64,000 nt of DNA from Acanthopleura granulata (GCA_016165875.1 JABBOT010000005.1:20151203-20215202); one strand, 5' to 3'. Shown: positions 11,801 through 24,600, counted from the first letter of the stretch. Notes: generated by a model not told the origin, from the sequence alone. Numbers and translations are program-made.

Positions 11801-14800
11801 GTAACGTATGGACAATACAGGTGGAAAACAAGTGTCCTAAATAAAAGTTTGACTTGGTTGACTGCCACCAAAGAGCTGTGAGAATCTACAAATTCCCAGT
11901 CAATGGCCAGGATTGAGCTTTCGAGACGTGAATTCAAAATTTAAGGCCTACCATTTGCAATCACAAAATAGTATCTCATGCTAAAGCCAGAATCAAATGT
12001 ACTTATCCCCAAAGCCCTACCGAACAGTAAGGTTCATGATTTACTAAGCTGACCATTTGTAGGTTGTTGAACCAACTTACTGTATATGACTAGTAGCAGA
12101 ATAGCTCCACATGACAGACCAGCTATCAACATTAGCATACAGGTTGTTTTTCTTCTGCCAAGCCTAAAAACAAAGGCAAAATATGCTATGTTAACATGAT
12201 GCTATGTAGTATCTGTGAAAGATTTTAAATTCAAGGGGAGTAAATATATGTTTTATGGGTAAAGGGGAGTAACTCCAGACATACTGTAAGCCCTCTCTAC
12301 CAGTTGAAGATTCTGACAATGAAATAGGAAATTTAATGGCAAAATACTTCATATTTTTAGTCTCTGGCTGCTTTTCTTTCAAGTTGCTTCCAAGGCTTAT
12401 CTAGAATATTTCAACAACATCTTTTAGTTCAGATGTTTAGAACAAAACTGAAACAGCATTTAGAAAGACTAAAATGTAACTCATCGCCCTGTCTGAGAAA
12501 AAGTTTGATGATTAAAATAATTGATTTAACACAGGACTGGACAAGTGTATAAATTTGGTTCAATGAAGTGTGCTTTTAGAGGAAATAAAATATATTACAC
12601 TGGTGCTGCAAGTTAGACATTTCCAGTAATCCAGTGTTACAGTCCAAATTAATATAATTAATGATCTAATTTTAAAATCAATAGAACGTTCAGAATCAAT
12701 CGAAATATGCAACACAGTCATGGGCGAAACTTGAGCTCATTTCAGCAAAGAGAGGAAAAAAAAATACTTACCTATTGTTGACTAAGACCACTAAAATGAC
12801 AGCTGGGAGCTCCACCAAACCAAGTACAAACATGTTGAGATAGCGATCTCCTGCCAGGTTCTTAACGTTCAGAGACATTCCATAGTACACTGAACCACTG
12901 ACAAACCTGGAACAAAAGAGACATCGTATGACTGACTACATATAGGTGAATATCACCACAAAAAAAAAAATAGTTACATACACATCATACATACAGCTAC
13001 TGCCACTTCACTTTCCTTCTCACCATAACTCTAAAAGCCATCAAATAAGTTCAAACTTTTTCAAATACAAGAGCAATCACAGAAATAAGAAAACAAAAAC
13101 CTGACATCTTTTTAGCAACAAAGACATTCACAAGGCTTAATTCTCAAATATGACACCAATCAAGTAAAAAACTAAAATATGGCAACCATTTCACCACCAC
13201 CAGCAAGATTCATAAGGCACGGTACGAATCTTCAAGTAATTCAGATACTGAACTCAAATCCCCTAAAATTCTTAACTGATCGCTAACACTGGTACGATAT
13301 TGTTCTCTGTGTAACAGAAAGTTAAATATGGTTAGTATCTAGAAATAGTTGTTCTATGAAACAGTCCAGCATGACGGGATTAAGTGATGCAGATGTTCAA
13401 ACTTACCAGCCAAACATCAAGATAAACGTATTCTTAGCAAGTTCCCAAGAGCTACATAAATGCCAGTAACTAAATTTTTTCTGTTCCTTTTGCAATGTTT
13501 GTTCTCTCTGAAAAATAAAAAAACAACAAAAAAAAATTGTTAAAATTTGGCTGCTTTCAACTTCATTGCATTTAAACCAGGTTGTGACCTCTCTTGCAAC
13601 ACGATGGTCTCCATGCAGAAAAAAACATGTTAAAGACTGACACACAACGTGACACTACCTCATCGCTGGAAACAGATGTTTGAGAATCAGAGTAATGAAG
13701 TATAATGTAGGAAATGACCTGAGAGGTTTTCAAGTTTTTAAATTACACAGCTGGGTTATTTATCTATGTAATAGTATTATTCTTATTACAGATTACACTT
13801 TCTGGATATAGCACAGATTCCAGTGCCGAAAATTGGCTGAGACCTCTCCGGGTTTCGAACCAGCGGCCTCAGAGACAGGCACCATATCGAGAGCTATACA
13901 TGTCATCCACCTAGACCACTCGACCAACCAGATTTCTACAAAAATAGAAGGCAGCTGACCGGTAGACTTTAAGGCAAACATGCATTACCTCTCCGATGGC
14001 AAGAAATGACACAGCTCTCCTGGCTGAACATATGAAATTGGTAGAAGCCATTTAGAAAGTGAATTTAAGAAACAGTATTATCATTATTAAAGTGTAATCT
14101 CTAATAATGATAACACTGTTACTAAAATTCACTTTCTAAGTGACATCTACTAATTTGCTATTTATCTATCTTATGATACGGCGGTTTATTCTGTAAAACT
14201 GTTTTCAGAATTTCAATAGTCCTGTAGACTGCAATGCTCAGTGTACCTATGGTGACCCAAACAAATCATTTTCGGCTTTATAATTGCAAGAACTGCATCC
14301 ATAAATTACCTTTTAAGAACTGCTTTAATGATTGAAAAGGTTGAAGATTTACAGCATGTGCACTGATTTCAGATGTATAGATATAGATATGTTCCCCCCA
14401 TGTAGGCTCTGTGAATATAATAAATTGGAACCAATTCCCGCACGATCCAATTTTGTTATTGACAGGGGCTATGCCCCCTTGGTCCTCTCTCCAAATGTAT
14501 TCCACCTGACAATCAACTGTGTACTTTAATCATACCACAGCCCTGTGGTGTGGTTACGTGTACATTTTTACATGACACTTTTTACACAATTAACCAAACA
14601 TACTATTTGATGCTCTATGTTGTCAGGATTACAATTCTGCAAGAATAAGTTTCATAAATTGTATAGTTTTGAAGTTTTCGCTAAGAAATCAACAAAGACT
14701 TCTCAAAATTCTCCCATTTACATAACACTGGAGCCTAGATCTAAGGCAAGAGCCTCTCCTTACTCTATGGCCTGGCTGGCATGAGTGGGATATTCTGATT

Positions 14801-17800
14801 CTGTTTGGTGCCTGGACCAATACATCAAAGGTACTGTCTCTCCCTACATGTGACAGAGCTTTCACCATTGGTTCAAATCCAGTTAAATCCTACCAGTCTT
14901 TTTTCTCTCTTTTTTTTTTTTTCGAGCATCATGACATTATGAGGCACTGCAGACTAATCCTAGCACTCAATTCAATTCCAGTCTATTTCTTATCATTTTT
15001 ACATGGAAATTTGTGCACAAATTTTATATTTCAACCTGACCTACTCTGGACTCCACATTGCCACGAATAGTATGTATTGACATGTCATTTTCTCAAGAAG
15101 GGTTTATCTGATTGAGTTGAAATTTAAAATGCGCAAAAATCATTTTCATATCTTGAAAATTGTAGAAATGCACTAATTACCGAAGTTGTCACATGACCAA
15201 AAGTTTTTGAATTTAAATATTTTAAGTATGCTCCCTGATGTAGTTTGACGTCCTGATCACGAATCTAATCTTATTTTTTGCCTACGATGTATACTTTTGA
15301 TGCAGGTTACGATCAAAGTTCAAAAAATGTACTTTTTTTCCATATTTGGAGGTCACGTCAGAGGAAACCATTACAGCTGTAATGCTAAAAAGGGCCAGAT
15401 ATGTACTATGCAAAGTGCGACAAAGTAAAATTTCCCCACATTTTGAGGTCACGTGATGGTGTGGACCTCGGCAATTAACTTAATCTTGGGACGTTATCAA
15501 TCTCTAGTCGAAAGACGACTGTTTCCTGCTTCATACACGTTTTCACCACATGGCTGAAATACTGCCAATGTGGAGTTAAATCCGCCGAATTCATTAATTA
15601 TTTCTTAGCCTTATAAATTGTGATATGATCTTTATTACCTTTAGAAACCTTTGACAACTATATATTTCTTTAATTTATGATGCTGCTGAATAGCTTCAAA
15701 AATAATTTAAAAATTTAATTTAAAAAACAAAAAAATACTCCAATACGAAGACTGTCACCAATGACAGACACTGAATTTCTCTCTTACCAGTGCATAGCTG
15801 TGAAGATTTCTTAACTCTGGTACAGGTTTCTTGTTGAACTTGGCCATGTTATGGAGAATGTTCTCGGCTTCTTTGACGCAACCCTTACTCAGCAACCAGC
15901 GAGGACTTTCAGGAACAAACCTAGAGGATGTGAACAACAGGCATGGCCAACGATTCAACATGTAAAGTGAAGGTCACGAAAGCTGTACTGACATACGAGT
16001 ACAGCAAGCTGGACTACAGCTCTGCCGAAAAAACCAAGGCCGCCAAGGCTGCCAACTGAACAGGTTACAAAATATCAGATGGTCCTTGTGAAACACAGTT
16101 GTCTTTTGTTAAGTTTGAATTTTTAACGCTAATTCACTCGCAAGTAGCCAGTGCTAGATATACATACTGTGTGTTGACATTTATACTGGAGACACAGGTG
16201 ACCCTAATGACCTTGAAAAAGAAGGTCACAGTTAATGAAACACAATAAGGTCCTTCTACATCACTAGGTGAACATCTGATACCAATTTGATGAAACCTGC
16301 TTGTAGTGTAAAAGATATAATGTTTACAAATGACAAAATGCTCTACTTTATAACTTGAATGATTCCAGTAACCTTACACGCATTTAGAAAAGGCACAGAA
16401 ACCGATAAAGGGTTGTTCTCAATGCTTAAGTGTACATGTGCTATAAGTTAAGTAAACTTGGCTATGGGATTTCAAGAGGTGTATGCAAAGAAATAGACAA
16501 ACAGATGGACACCAAGCCCAAGCCCTATGACAATGTCCCAGATCAATTCTGACCCCCACCGAGGGGAGCATGAAAATCCTCTGACCAGGGTGCTTACCAC
16601 CAAGACAGTAGCACTGGTATTCCACACACAGCCGTTGCTATGGTAACATGGCTCCAGTCTCTGATTAAATACCCCCAGAGGCCTAGGCTCATCACACCCA
16701 CTGCCCAGAAGCCTATACACCCACAGAAGGTCCGCCAGCGAGGGGTCACAAACTCCAGAGGAAGCACAAAGTTCACCACCATAACACCTTTCAAAAAAAT
16801 TTGGAAGAATAAAAAAAGCAAGCTTTAAATTGCTTATTTTTACAGTTTTCCTTTTCCCTTTTCTTTCAGGATTCACTTCTGCAGATCTTCTTCCAAATCG
16901 ACAGTCTCCTGTCTCTCCAAGCAAAAGTATTTAAGTCTTCGATTGGAATGGATTGTAGGAAGTCTTTTCTTTCCATATGATTAACTGAAGCACACACACG
17001 AAAAAAAAAAAATTCATTCACCATGTACGGTATCCGACATGCTGATTATATGCTTGCTTGAAATTTCAATTATCATGCTTTTAACCATACTTTGTTCATA
17101 CACAATGGCATCTCCTTGCAGTTGACTGGTTTCAATGACACCATATTTGTTCACTACTCCAAGTAACAGGGTACTAACACTAATACAACCATCCAATGTG
17201 AACAAAATCCAAATATCTAAACAAGAACTGATGCTTTGCAGACTTTCCAGTGTCATACATGTAGCAAATATCTTATGTTTGTCATGTTGTCATGACAGTT
17301 ACGTTTGACATAACTTACACTCTCTTCTTAGGACGGGCCCCTGAAATCTAAAAGGCCAGCCTTAGAGCTGTGAAGAGAGCGTCAGCCTATCATGACTTCA
17401 TGGCTATACAGTTTAGAGCTAACTCACCTCCTATGCATGCTCCAATCATAACTCTCATGGCTGTGTAAAAATACCAGGTTGGGGAAAACGCGCTTGTAGA
17501 CCAGAATACCAGAAGCAGTGTGTAGGTGATAAAGAGAAGCTTGCGACGTCCGAAGAGATCGGCAAGCTGTCCCGTGATGAGAGCGCCGAGTAGCACCCCG
17601 GCCATCTGCAGGGAGGTAATCAGGTCTGGAATGTACGCCTGCTCACATATCAGGTGCCACTGGGTCAAAATATAAAACATTATATTCCATTCAATATCAA
17701 AATTATTTCTAATTGTTTGAAACCTTTCACACTTTAATGCTCTTTGAACAACAATGGATGCTTGTAATTAAAAATTGTTCAAGTTGACTGCAAATTTCAC

Positions 17801-18569
17801 TGTTATTTTATCCTATATTTTATCCTAATTAGAACATTGTGTTGGAGGGACAAACAAAAGCACAGTTCCATTGCAGACTTCTAGTTTTTTATGAGTATTT
17901 TTATTAACCTTTCGACTTGAAGATACCCTTGAGTCCATGTAAAGTTTCACCTGCCACAAAGATTAACACAGCGTGCACAAGATTTCCTGAATTGCGCATG
18001 ACTGCCGAGGGTTTTTAGTTCATACACGTCAGTTTCACTTCCTTGCAGCGAAGAAATCCTGGTCATGCACACTCGACACAAAATCTTCTTTACTTACATG
18101 GCATTATTGACACTTTAGGTGCGCTTTTGCATGCACACATAAACAAAAGATTGTTGCTAAATTATTCCTCAAACTGTCCTTGAATCGACATAAGGCTATG
18201 AACACTTCTGAACGTCATATTTTCTTTCACACACGCCTGGGGAAGTACATGTAAGTAAAGATTTCTTACCTGAGTTATGATGGAAGTGTAGGCTGCTGTA
18301 TACTGGATATCTGGACAGATGGCACACTCGGAGGCGTTTTGACCAGATCCATGGGAACTGTTGCCAATGGTCAAGTTAACACCTGGACACGTCCATTTTG
18401 AGCTTGCTCCGGTCAGCACAGGTAACAACATGGCCCAGGCGACAGGTGTCTCAAATAGACTGACCAGTATGAAGACGCGGATCTGATAGGGCCCAAAACC
18501 GCCGGACTGTACCAAGATTTCTTCATATTCAGTAGCGGTGCTCTCCTTGGAGTTGACCTTCCCTGGCAT
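8862..18569 (-). CDS. SLC22-family organic ion transporter (complete, 10 coding exons)
   Basis: Minus-strand exons, 5' to 3': 18270-18569, 17428-17659, 16598-16787, 15788-15920, 13407-13507, 12772-12906, 12081-12163, 11403-11523, 9800-9872, 8862-9068. All junctions have GT-AG ends and the phases agree, giving 524 residues, a usual SLC22 length. Family marks: a first extracellular loop with Cys and three N-glycosylation sites (NLT, NSS, NAS, residues 65-80); the MFS loop GQLADLFGRRK (130-140); PESPRWLLSKG (244-254); LGRRKTT (365-371); SAEIFPTVVRNIGVG (423-437); and SARIGGIVAPQL (442-453). SLC22 proteins are 12-helix plasma-membrane carriers of organic cations, anions or carnitine. The substrate cannot be read from sequence; it looks closer to OCT/OCTN-type than to OAT, by inference. 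The start ATG has A at -3. The 5' UTR was not traced; a C-rich and poly(A) tract lies just upstream of the start. Confidence 0.93.
9495..9755. mobile_element. SINE-like family B, best copy
   Basis: Contains TTTAACACCCTATTCAAAAA, CACTTATACCATGGC, CCAGAGTGCCCAGGTTAAAC, TTACTGACAAACTTTCCCAC, GGTGGAAGACAAGTGGTCTT and AGGCTGTACAAATGATTCT. It lies in the last SLC22 intron, between exons 9 and 10. The start resembles the tail of family A (TTTTACGCCGTACTCAAGAA). Confidence 0.65.
10228..10440 (-). mobile_element. SINE family A, internally deleted copy
   Basis: Tail (TGTTTTACACCCTGCTCAAA, ATATTTCACTTATACAATG) and tRNA-like head (box B complement, then CATTACACTGCACTAGCAC, GCCAAGGAGGCTCCCC) are both present. 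Most of the central domain is deleted. It lies in a SLC22 intron. Confidence 0.75.
10634..11209. mobile_element. palindromic MITE, family M2, copy 2
   Basis: The left end TAAAGTCAAAGACCAC pairs with the right-end complement TAAAGTGAAAAACCAC, and ATGAAGTTGTG occurs at both ends in inverse orientation. Inner arms share AAAAACTGTATCTGAAAG and its complement. A 50-60 base piece (CAGCCTATTCAATATGGCCC) is duplicated in the right arm near 10980-11075. It is the same family as 5011-5469 and lies in the SLC22 intron between exons 8 and 9. Confidence 0.7.
11708..11890. mobile_element. SINE-like family B, diverged copy
   Basis: Recognised by ATCAGATTTATATGGGGTGG, CAGCCCAGGGTAAACCACTG and GGTGGAAAACAAGTGTCCT. 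It lies in the SLC22 intron between exons 7 and 8. Boundaries are approximate. Confidence 0.5.
12571..12632. repeat. dispersed repeat E, short copy
   Basis: TGCTTTTAGAGGAAATAAAA, GGTGCTGCAAG and ATTTCCAGTAAT follow the same order as in copies at 52091, 57648 and 58439. Intronic in the SLC22 gene. Confidence 0.4.
13838..13932 (-). mobile_element. tRNA-derived SINE head
   Basis: The minus strand reads TGGTTGGTCGAGTGGTCTAG (box A, Ser/Leu-like) and later GCTGGTTCGAAACCCGG (box B). The spacing is longer than in a normal tRNA and no clean acceptor stem forms, so it is taken as SINE-derived. It lies in the SLC22 intron between exons 4 and 5. Confidence 0.5.
14000..15787. other. intronic sequence of the SLC22 gene
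   Basis: AT-rich intron between coding exons 4 and 5. A box-B-like TGGTTCAAATCCAG near 14875 hints at another old tRNA-derived SINE. Nothing else is recognised. Confidence 0.35.
15943..16059 (+). CDS. candidate small ORF, 38 residues, antisense in SLC22 intron (tentative)
   Basis: ATG at 15943 to TGA at 16057-16059 encodes a 38-residue Lys/Ala-rich peptide (begins MANDSTCKVKVTKAV, ends EKTKAAKAAN). Its codon use (GTC, CTG, TAC, AAG, GCC, AAC) is GC-rich at third positions, unlike the AT-rich intron around it. This suggests a transcribed small ORF, or the end of a processed pseudogene of some abundant protein. I do not recognise the family. No splice sites or promoter are evident. It could still be a chance frame. 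Confidence 0.3.
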   Translation: MANDSTCKVKVTKAVLTYEYSKLDYSSAEKTKAAKAAN

Positions 18570-18589
18570 GGTTGGTATTTTTCTGTTTT

Positions 18590-18660
18590 TTATATTCCCA
18601 ACTTTTTTTTTTTTTTTGGAGGTGGAGGGTGTTGTGGAGGGGGGGGGGGGGGTATTAAAC
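18590..18660. repeat. poly(T) and poly(G) tracts
   Basis: On the plus strand a run of about 15 T is followed by GGAGGTGGAGGG and then a run of about 15 G. The tract lies immediately 5' of the SLC22 start on the minus strand. It is length-unstable and probably G-quadruplex-capable. Confidence 0.7.
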
Positions 18661-18908
18661 AGCAAAACAGGCACCACCAACAGTGTCAGGTAAAGTACAA
18701 CCAAAATCTATCGTCATCATCTCATCATCTGCAAATATCAAAATAAGCCATCACGACTGAGTAAATAGGATACAAATAGCAATACCGAGCTGGTAAGTAA
18801 ATTTGAATTTGAATACTTGTTCAATACTACACGAGTGGTTGACATCTTGGAATGAATGATTCACTATGGCCTCAAGTAACTTTGGTAATATTGTATTTCA
18901 CACATTTC

Positions 18909-19008
18909 ACTGAGCTTCACAAATGGCTGGGTTACATAAAAATCTTCACTGAGGTTTACAAATGGCTGGGTTACATAAAAATCTTCACTGAGGTTCACAA
19001 ATGGCTGG
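18909..19008 (+). repeat. minisatellite, 39-bp unit, about 2.5 copies
   Basis: CACTGAGCTTCACAAATGGC begins each unit and GGTTACATAAAAATCTT ends it. The 39-base unit keeps frame (KWLGYIKIFTE repeated), but no gene context supports coding. Confidence 0.8.
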
Positions 19009-19397
19009 CTATGCAAGAAAGAAATGTCAAAATGACACTCAAAAACTCACCAAAATCCTTATATGTTGTTTCATACGTATATACGGTTCTAGATTTGGTA
19101 TCATGGTCCGAACATCTAACATGTGACACAGACATGTTACATATCATGAGCAAGGCATGAACAAATTAGGTAATGCTGTACCTGTGTATTGTTTATTAAA
19201 CTATCTGACATGTGGCTCACAACACCAGCACAACAAATCTCAGCACAGCTGTATTTATGACAGCCCTTAGACTCACTCCTATGTGCAGGTACATGTTGAC
19301 ACCATGCTGACCAGGCAGACAGCATGATAAAAACATGTAATGTCAGATCCCATTCTAACATCTGTCACTCAGATTGTAAGCTGTAAAGAGCATAGGT

Positions 19398-19769
19398 GTT
19401 GGGAGCTGTGGTGACCCTGGGGGAAGAGGTGTGGGGGAGGGGGAGGGGAATCGACTATCACAGTCCAGGAGCCGCCAAGGCCCTGGAAACCCTGTGCTCC
19501 CAGATGACAATGATGGGCCATTTGTACATGTATGTATACTGCACCGCTCGTTTATTAGGTGCTGTTTCTACAAGAGGAATTGCTGAAGACACCCAGTCCA
19601 GTGTACTGATACCGGGGTGATCAGTCATTGTTATTTCCCCATAATGGTGAGCGAGAACGCAGTTTTTTGGTCTTAGGTGCGACATAGACCAGGACTAAAC
19701 CCGCAGTCTTCAGATTTGTTCTTAGCACACATGAAAACAGCAATATCACTCACACACCTGGTGGACTTG
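19398..19769 (-). mobile_element. dispersed repeat C/D, copy 2
   Basis: Reverse-complement match to 1503-2276. Block D is at 19398-19490 (ATCGACTATCACAGTCC) and block C at 19498-19769 (CAGTCATTGTTATTTCCCC, GGTCTTAGGTGCGACATAGA, ending GGTGGACTTG). Here the two blocks are adjacent. Confidence 0.6.
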
Positions 19770-22700
19770 TGACGTTGTCTTTGGTTTTATTTTGCTGTTG
19801 TTAGTTACATTTGTTATAAACTTTAATAACCTTTGTATTCTGAAACAGATGAAAATAATTTAATATCTTTTCACTGGGAAAAACTCCAACAAACTGCTAA
19901 ATCAAAATGAATACTTCACTGTAATATGTAACATTGGCAAATGGAGAGAGAACGAAGCATTTCCTCATGTATCTCTTACATGTCACATACCTATAAAAAA
20001 AAATCAGCACACGGAATTCGCCAGATTTTTACAGAACATCAAGATTAATTTTTCTTTTAACAGCAATTTGGTTGGATGATTCGCCTCCACGTATCAAGCT
20101 GATTGTTCAATGTCGACATCAATTAAACTTCTACGCAAAGACACCGTACTTGACTCAAAATCTTGATCAAATAGACTTGAAGAGAATGACTCAGATATTA
20201 CTACATTCTCTAGAAGAAATGCACAACCAGTGTTTCTCATTTTATTAATATTTGAGGTGGGAAAATTAAAATTGAAAAACAATGACTAACTTTAGGTAGG
20301 ACTATCCTTCTGAATCCTTCATTAAAGTACTTTCGGTACAACTGTGTCGCTAATATAAATCATACACTTCAATGCACATTCTGAAAGAAAATATTACGAA
20401 GGTAACTGTTAAAATGTAATAGCATGTTAGGTGCTTGCCTACGGATCACTGCAGCAGTGGCCCATAGCCGCAATATGGAGTACATATAGTAAAGTACGGC
20501 TGTGTTTTAATTTGTCGTACTTTCCCTGGATATAGGCCACTCTCTTTTGTATGTATGTCTTATCCTAGAAAACCATAGGCTTATACCCTAGGTCTAGATT
20601 GTTGTGTCATATAATGGATCATAATTAGCTTTTGCTCCAAAGACATATACAGTGGTGTTTGGGGAAATTTCATCCACTGGGCAGTGTCAAATTTTTGTCA
20701 CTGCCCAAAGCATTTCGGAACATTCGCCTTGACTTGAAAAATTTCACCCAAGCCAAACCTGGAGGGATAAAAGATATCCCTGCCCCTCTAGGGTGGGGGT
20801 GGGAGTGGGGCCTATGAAGAATGCTCAGTACAACCTTTGAGGTAAGGCCTGCTGTACACAACACTGCATAAACATTGTAACAAAATGTTTGAGCATAAAA
20901 TAATTAACAAATGAATTAATGCAATCAGCAACTCGAACTAGAAGGCTTTGTCACTCGCACAAACATCCTCCCTTCCCAAAACTAAACGGTGTAACAGTCA
21001 GCCAAAATATCAGAATGGCTTAAAGATGATCAAAAAGGGTCCTTTTATATCTTGAAAGGGCACAGTATCAAATCCTATGGGTAACCTATTTTTTCTTATT
21101 AACTTCACTTCCTTCAAAGTATCCTTCAACTATGTAATCCTTCTCATTCACTGAACCAAATCCATTCTGTAAAGCAGAATTTTTTTTACTGATATAATCC
21201 TCTTTTGTTTCGGGAGTTTCATGTCACTGAAACGGGCAAAGCTCAGTGACATGGAATCGAGAGACCGTTAATGAATCACGGCCAGTAGCAACTTCTGCAT
21301 GGATGCCATGGCTGTGTAACGTTAGCCGGGCCAGGCTTTTATAAGTCGAAGAAGCGATGGGAGACAGTAAGAGAGCCATGTGAGAAGCTGGTACAGAAAG
21401 TGCGGAGGTAAGCGTTACACCGCCACGAGGTCTAGATCGCAATAAATCCTTGGAGTTGTCGTGTATATGTAAACACCATGTATACACTTGGCAGGTTTCC
21501 ACGGTGTGTCTGCTTCATGAGGAATTCAACAACGTCAAATGTACTATATCCATATTTCACATTTCTAACATTCATTCAGTCTGTAGACACTGAATGGGTG
21601 ATACATGCTTTAATGAGCGCAAAACTTTTTGGCTGACAAAGCCTATCTTCGTTGCTGTAATCAGTCCGGTATTATGTCTAATGTATAACTTACACCCTGT
21701 GAGCCAGAATTATTCGTAAATATCCCCATTTTGGTGTCGTTTTACAAGAAGCATTTCCCACGAAAATATACGAAACCTGGACTTTACTGCAAAAGAGTGC
21801 TGAACGGGAAGTAACTGCGTAAAATTCCATTCAGAACTCTTTGTTTGATAATACTATTCTGCAGAAACTTTACATCGCGCATAAATTTCATGACAAGGTA
21901 TACCTTCAACAGTTACCACACAGTAATTGCGCCTTGCACACGTTTAATACAACGGTGACGAGCCCTGGACTTACACCGATGCATACTCATAGGTTTAATG
22001 AAGTAAGTTTCATCTTAGCACAATAAATAATCATCAAAGGTACTTTAAAAATTAATCACATGTGTGCTGAGCAGAGACAAACCTATAGCTGACGCTATGC
22101 ATGACCTGAAGATTATGAAAATAAATATATGTCCGCTTCTCAGCAAAGTCCGACTTTTGATGTACCCGCTTGCGATGCCAGCATGCTGGGAGTAGCTCAC
22201 AAGCAAAGGGATTGGAGGCTGGCTAAATGTAAGCCAAGGATCTCGGCTGTGATCTATTAATATCAGGTTAATTGACCGAGGAGTTAGCATCTTACAAGCA
22301 TTACACCCACATCTGGTCCACAAAGCACTCTGGCTAATGGTGGCCAGCAGTCCCCGCATATCAGTAAATATAAGCCACCCTTAAACCGTGGCCTCGGGCT
22401 AGCTAAATGTCGATCGACAAAGTTAATGTCAGACTGTCACAAAAGGAGAGAAATCATTTAGCTTTTACCCCTTAGGGCTACTGCGGCTAAATATGCACGT
22501 GGTCACGAAAATTGGTGCTACCATAATGACAAACACAGTACTTGACTGCAGTGATAAAACCTGCAAAAGAAATGAGATAACAATGCTTGGCTCGGAATGG
22601 CATTAACTGAACGAAAGGTTTTATACTTGAGTGTTTATCAAGCGCTTCCTTACATGGATGCATATGACAAACTAGCAAACCGATTGCTTACATCTCCTTT

Positions 22701-23339
22701 CGGTAACGAGACTACCCGCGGCAACGTGCGTTCTTTACGCCGGATGTGATTTGGTTATCAACAGATCTCGTACCTTGTCCGACTTGGTAACGATGATTGG
22801 TGCCTGGTTAACCGACTGCCAGCTGTCGGACAAACGTGTATTCTCTCCGCTGTCCGCGTGCACTCTGCTGACAAGGAGACGAGGCTGTCGATTCCCTTTC
22901 ACACGGAGGCTCCCTACCGGGGAGATATTTTACAGATTATTTTATTCTAAATCGTACGATGCGTTCCCTTCGGGTTTGCATGTCTTATGGTCATTTTAGT
23001 GTTTAAGCGACAGATTTGAGTAATTAGTTTGGGTCATTTAGGACTGCAAATAGGTGCAATAGAATTTTGGAGGTTTATTGCACAACCTTTGCTCTACCTT
23101 GCGACAGAACTCCGGCTACTGAAACATGATTTGATCAGCAATTATTCTCTGATGAAATATGTATACCATCTAGTCAAAAGTCTATAGACTTCAGATCTAG
23201 TCCTTTAGCCACAATGATCAACTTCTTCAACATTCAACCATGGCCTATTTAAGTGCATATTTGGCTGGGTATCATATGGTGGCTGATTAGTGCCATTTCG
23301 TGTTTTCTGAATTAAGCTTGTTTAAACCAGTGTGAAATT
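19770..23339. other. intergenic stretch without recognised genes
   Basis: No splice-bounded coding segment was recognised. The part at 22690-22930 is clearly richer in CpG (ACCCGCGGCAACGTGCG and neighbours) than its surroundings. It could be a promoter or 5' exon region, perhaps for the minus-strand SLC22 transcript, but there is no direct evidence. Confidence 0.3.
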
Positions 23340-23730
23340 AGCAGAATAAGGAAATAAGAACACGAAAAACACGAAAACTGGAGAATAAGAAAGTTTATAT
23401 TTCACCCAGCATGTGTGTAAGTGACATCATCTGATGACATCTCAAACGGGAAAGCGTCCGCTGCAAGCGGCATGCGCTACGAAAGCGCATGTTTTCCCAT
23501 TATGTTTCGCGTTTTCGCCCTCTGATTTTAAAATGCTTTTGGCCTGCAAATGATGGCACAAAACGAGCGCCAAGTCGGAGTTTTCTTGATTTATTATTTT
23601 CTTAATTTCTTATTTTCTCGCATTTGTAGCGCATTCTCCTGTCGTTTTTGCATTTTCGTGTTTTCGCGTTTTTGTGTTCACAGTTTCTTATTCTCGCATT
23701 TTCGCATTGACTGCAAGTAGGGAAATTAAG
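23340..23730. mobile_element. interspersed element with simple-sequence ends and a double hairpin
   Basis: The left part has AATAAGAACACGAAAAACAC. The right part (23580-23730) has the complementary style of repeats (TTTTCGTGTTTTCGCGTTTT, TTTCTTATTCTCGCATTTTC), so the ends form loose inverted repeats. Between them, 23458-23491 holds two adjacent perfect hairpins: CCGCT-GCA-AGCGG and CATGCGCT-ACGAA-AGCGCATG. The class is unknown; a foldback or Helitron-like element are possibilities by inference only. Confidence 0.45.
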
Positions 23731-24600
23731 AAAACATGAAATGTCACAAATTAGCCGTCATACTCCCCCCGCCCCATCCATGCAAAATAGATCGACTCTT
23801 AACACAGCTTCCCGAGACCGCGTGGTGCAAACACACCCCAAGGCGTTCCTTTTTTCGTATACAAGGTTCAATAAGCGCATTGAAATGTTTTCCTTTTGTT
23901 CATTGTCCCTTTTTTGTAGTTTCAGATCATTTTTTGTCTCGTGAAAGCATTTTGCCTGTCACAACTGGTTTAAACATATGTTTATTTTGAAGTACACAGT
24001 AAGTCGAAGGCATACAGTGGGTAATATGCTATCGTGTAGACAAGTTTTCGGTGGGAATATAAGAGAAGAAATAAAAAACAATGATAAAAGAAAGTAGTGA
24101 TTCTTAGAAGATATAACGATGAGAAAATACAATACAGAAAAAAACAGGTGAAGAGAGCACATGAATAACAAAACTAAAGCTACCAACAGTATGTTTGGAA
24201 ACTATTGGAGAAATTGAAATGAGTATTAAACTAGGATGTATGTCGTTATAGATTTTCTTTGTGCCGCTTTGGCAGAGAGGGGAGGTGGACTATATCAAAG
24301 ACAACGGCATATAGATGCAGTTTACGCACTTTCTGTGCTAATCTTTAACGTGTATTTATGTACGGAGGCATATGTCCAACCATATGTATACACACATGCC
24401 GGTTCCCACTCAAACCTGTATAAACACACGATGATTCGTACATAAAGTTGTACTTACAAACAAAGTTATTTTCTCATAATTGAAAGAATATACACGCTTT
24501 AGTGTAAGCGCATACGGAAATTTGTGTTCCACTATTCTTAACAAAATCTTCTGGTTTGCATAATGTATCTACAAACCTCCGTGGAGATTATTGACTTTCA
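23731..24600. other. non-coding stretch
   Basis: AT-rich, no recognised feature. Confidence 0.35.
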
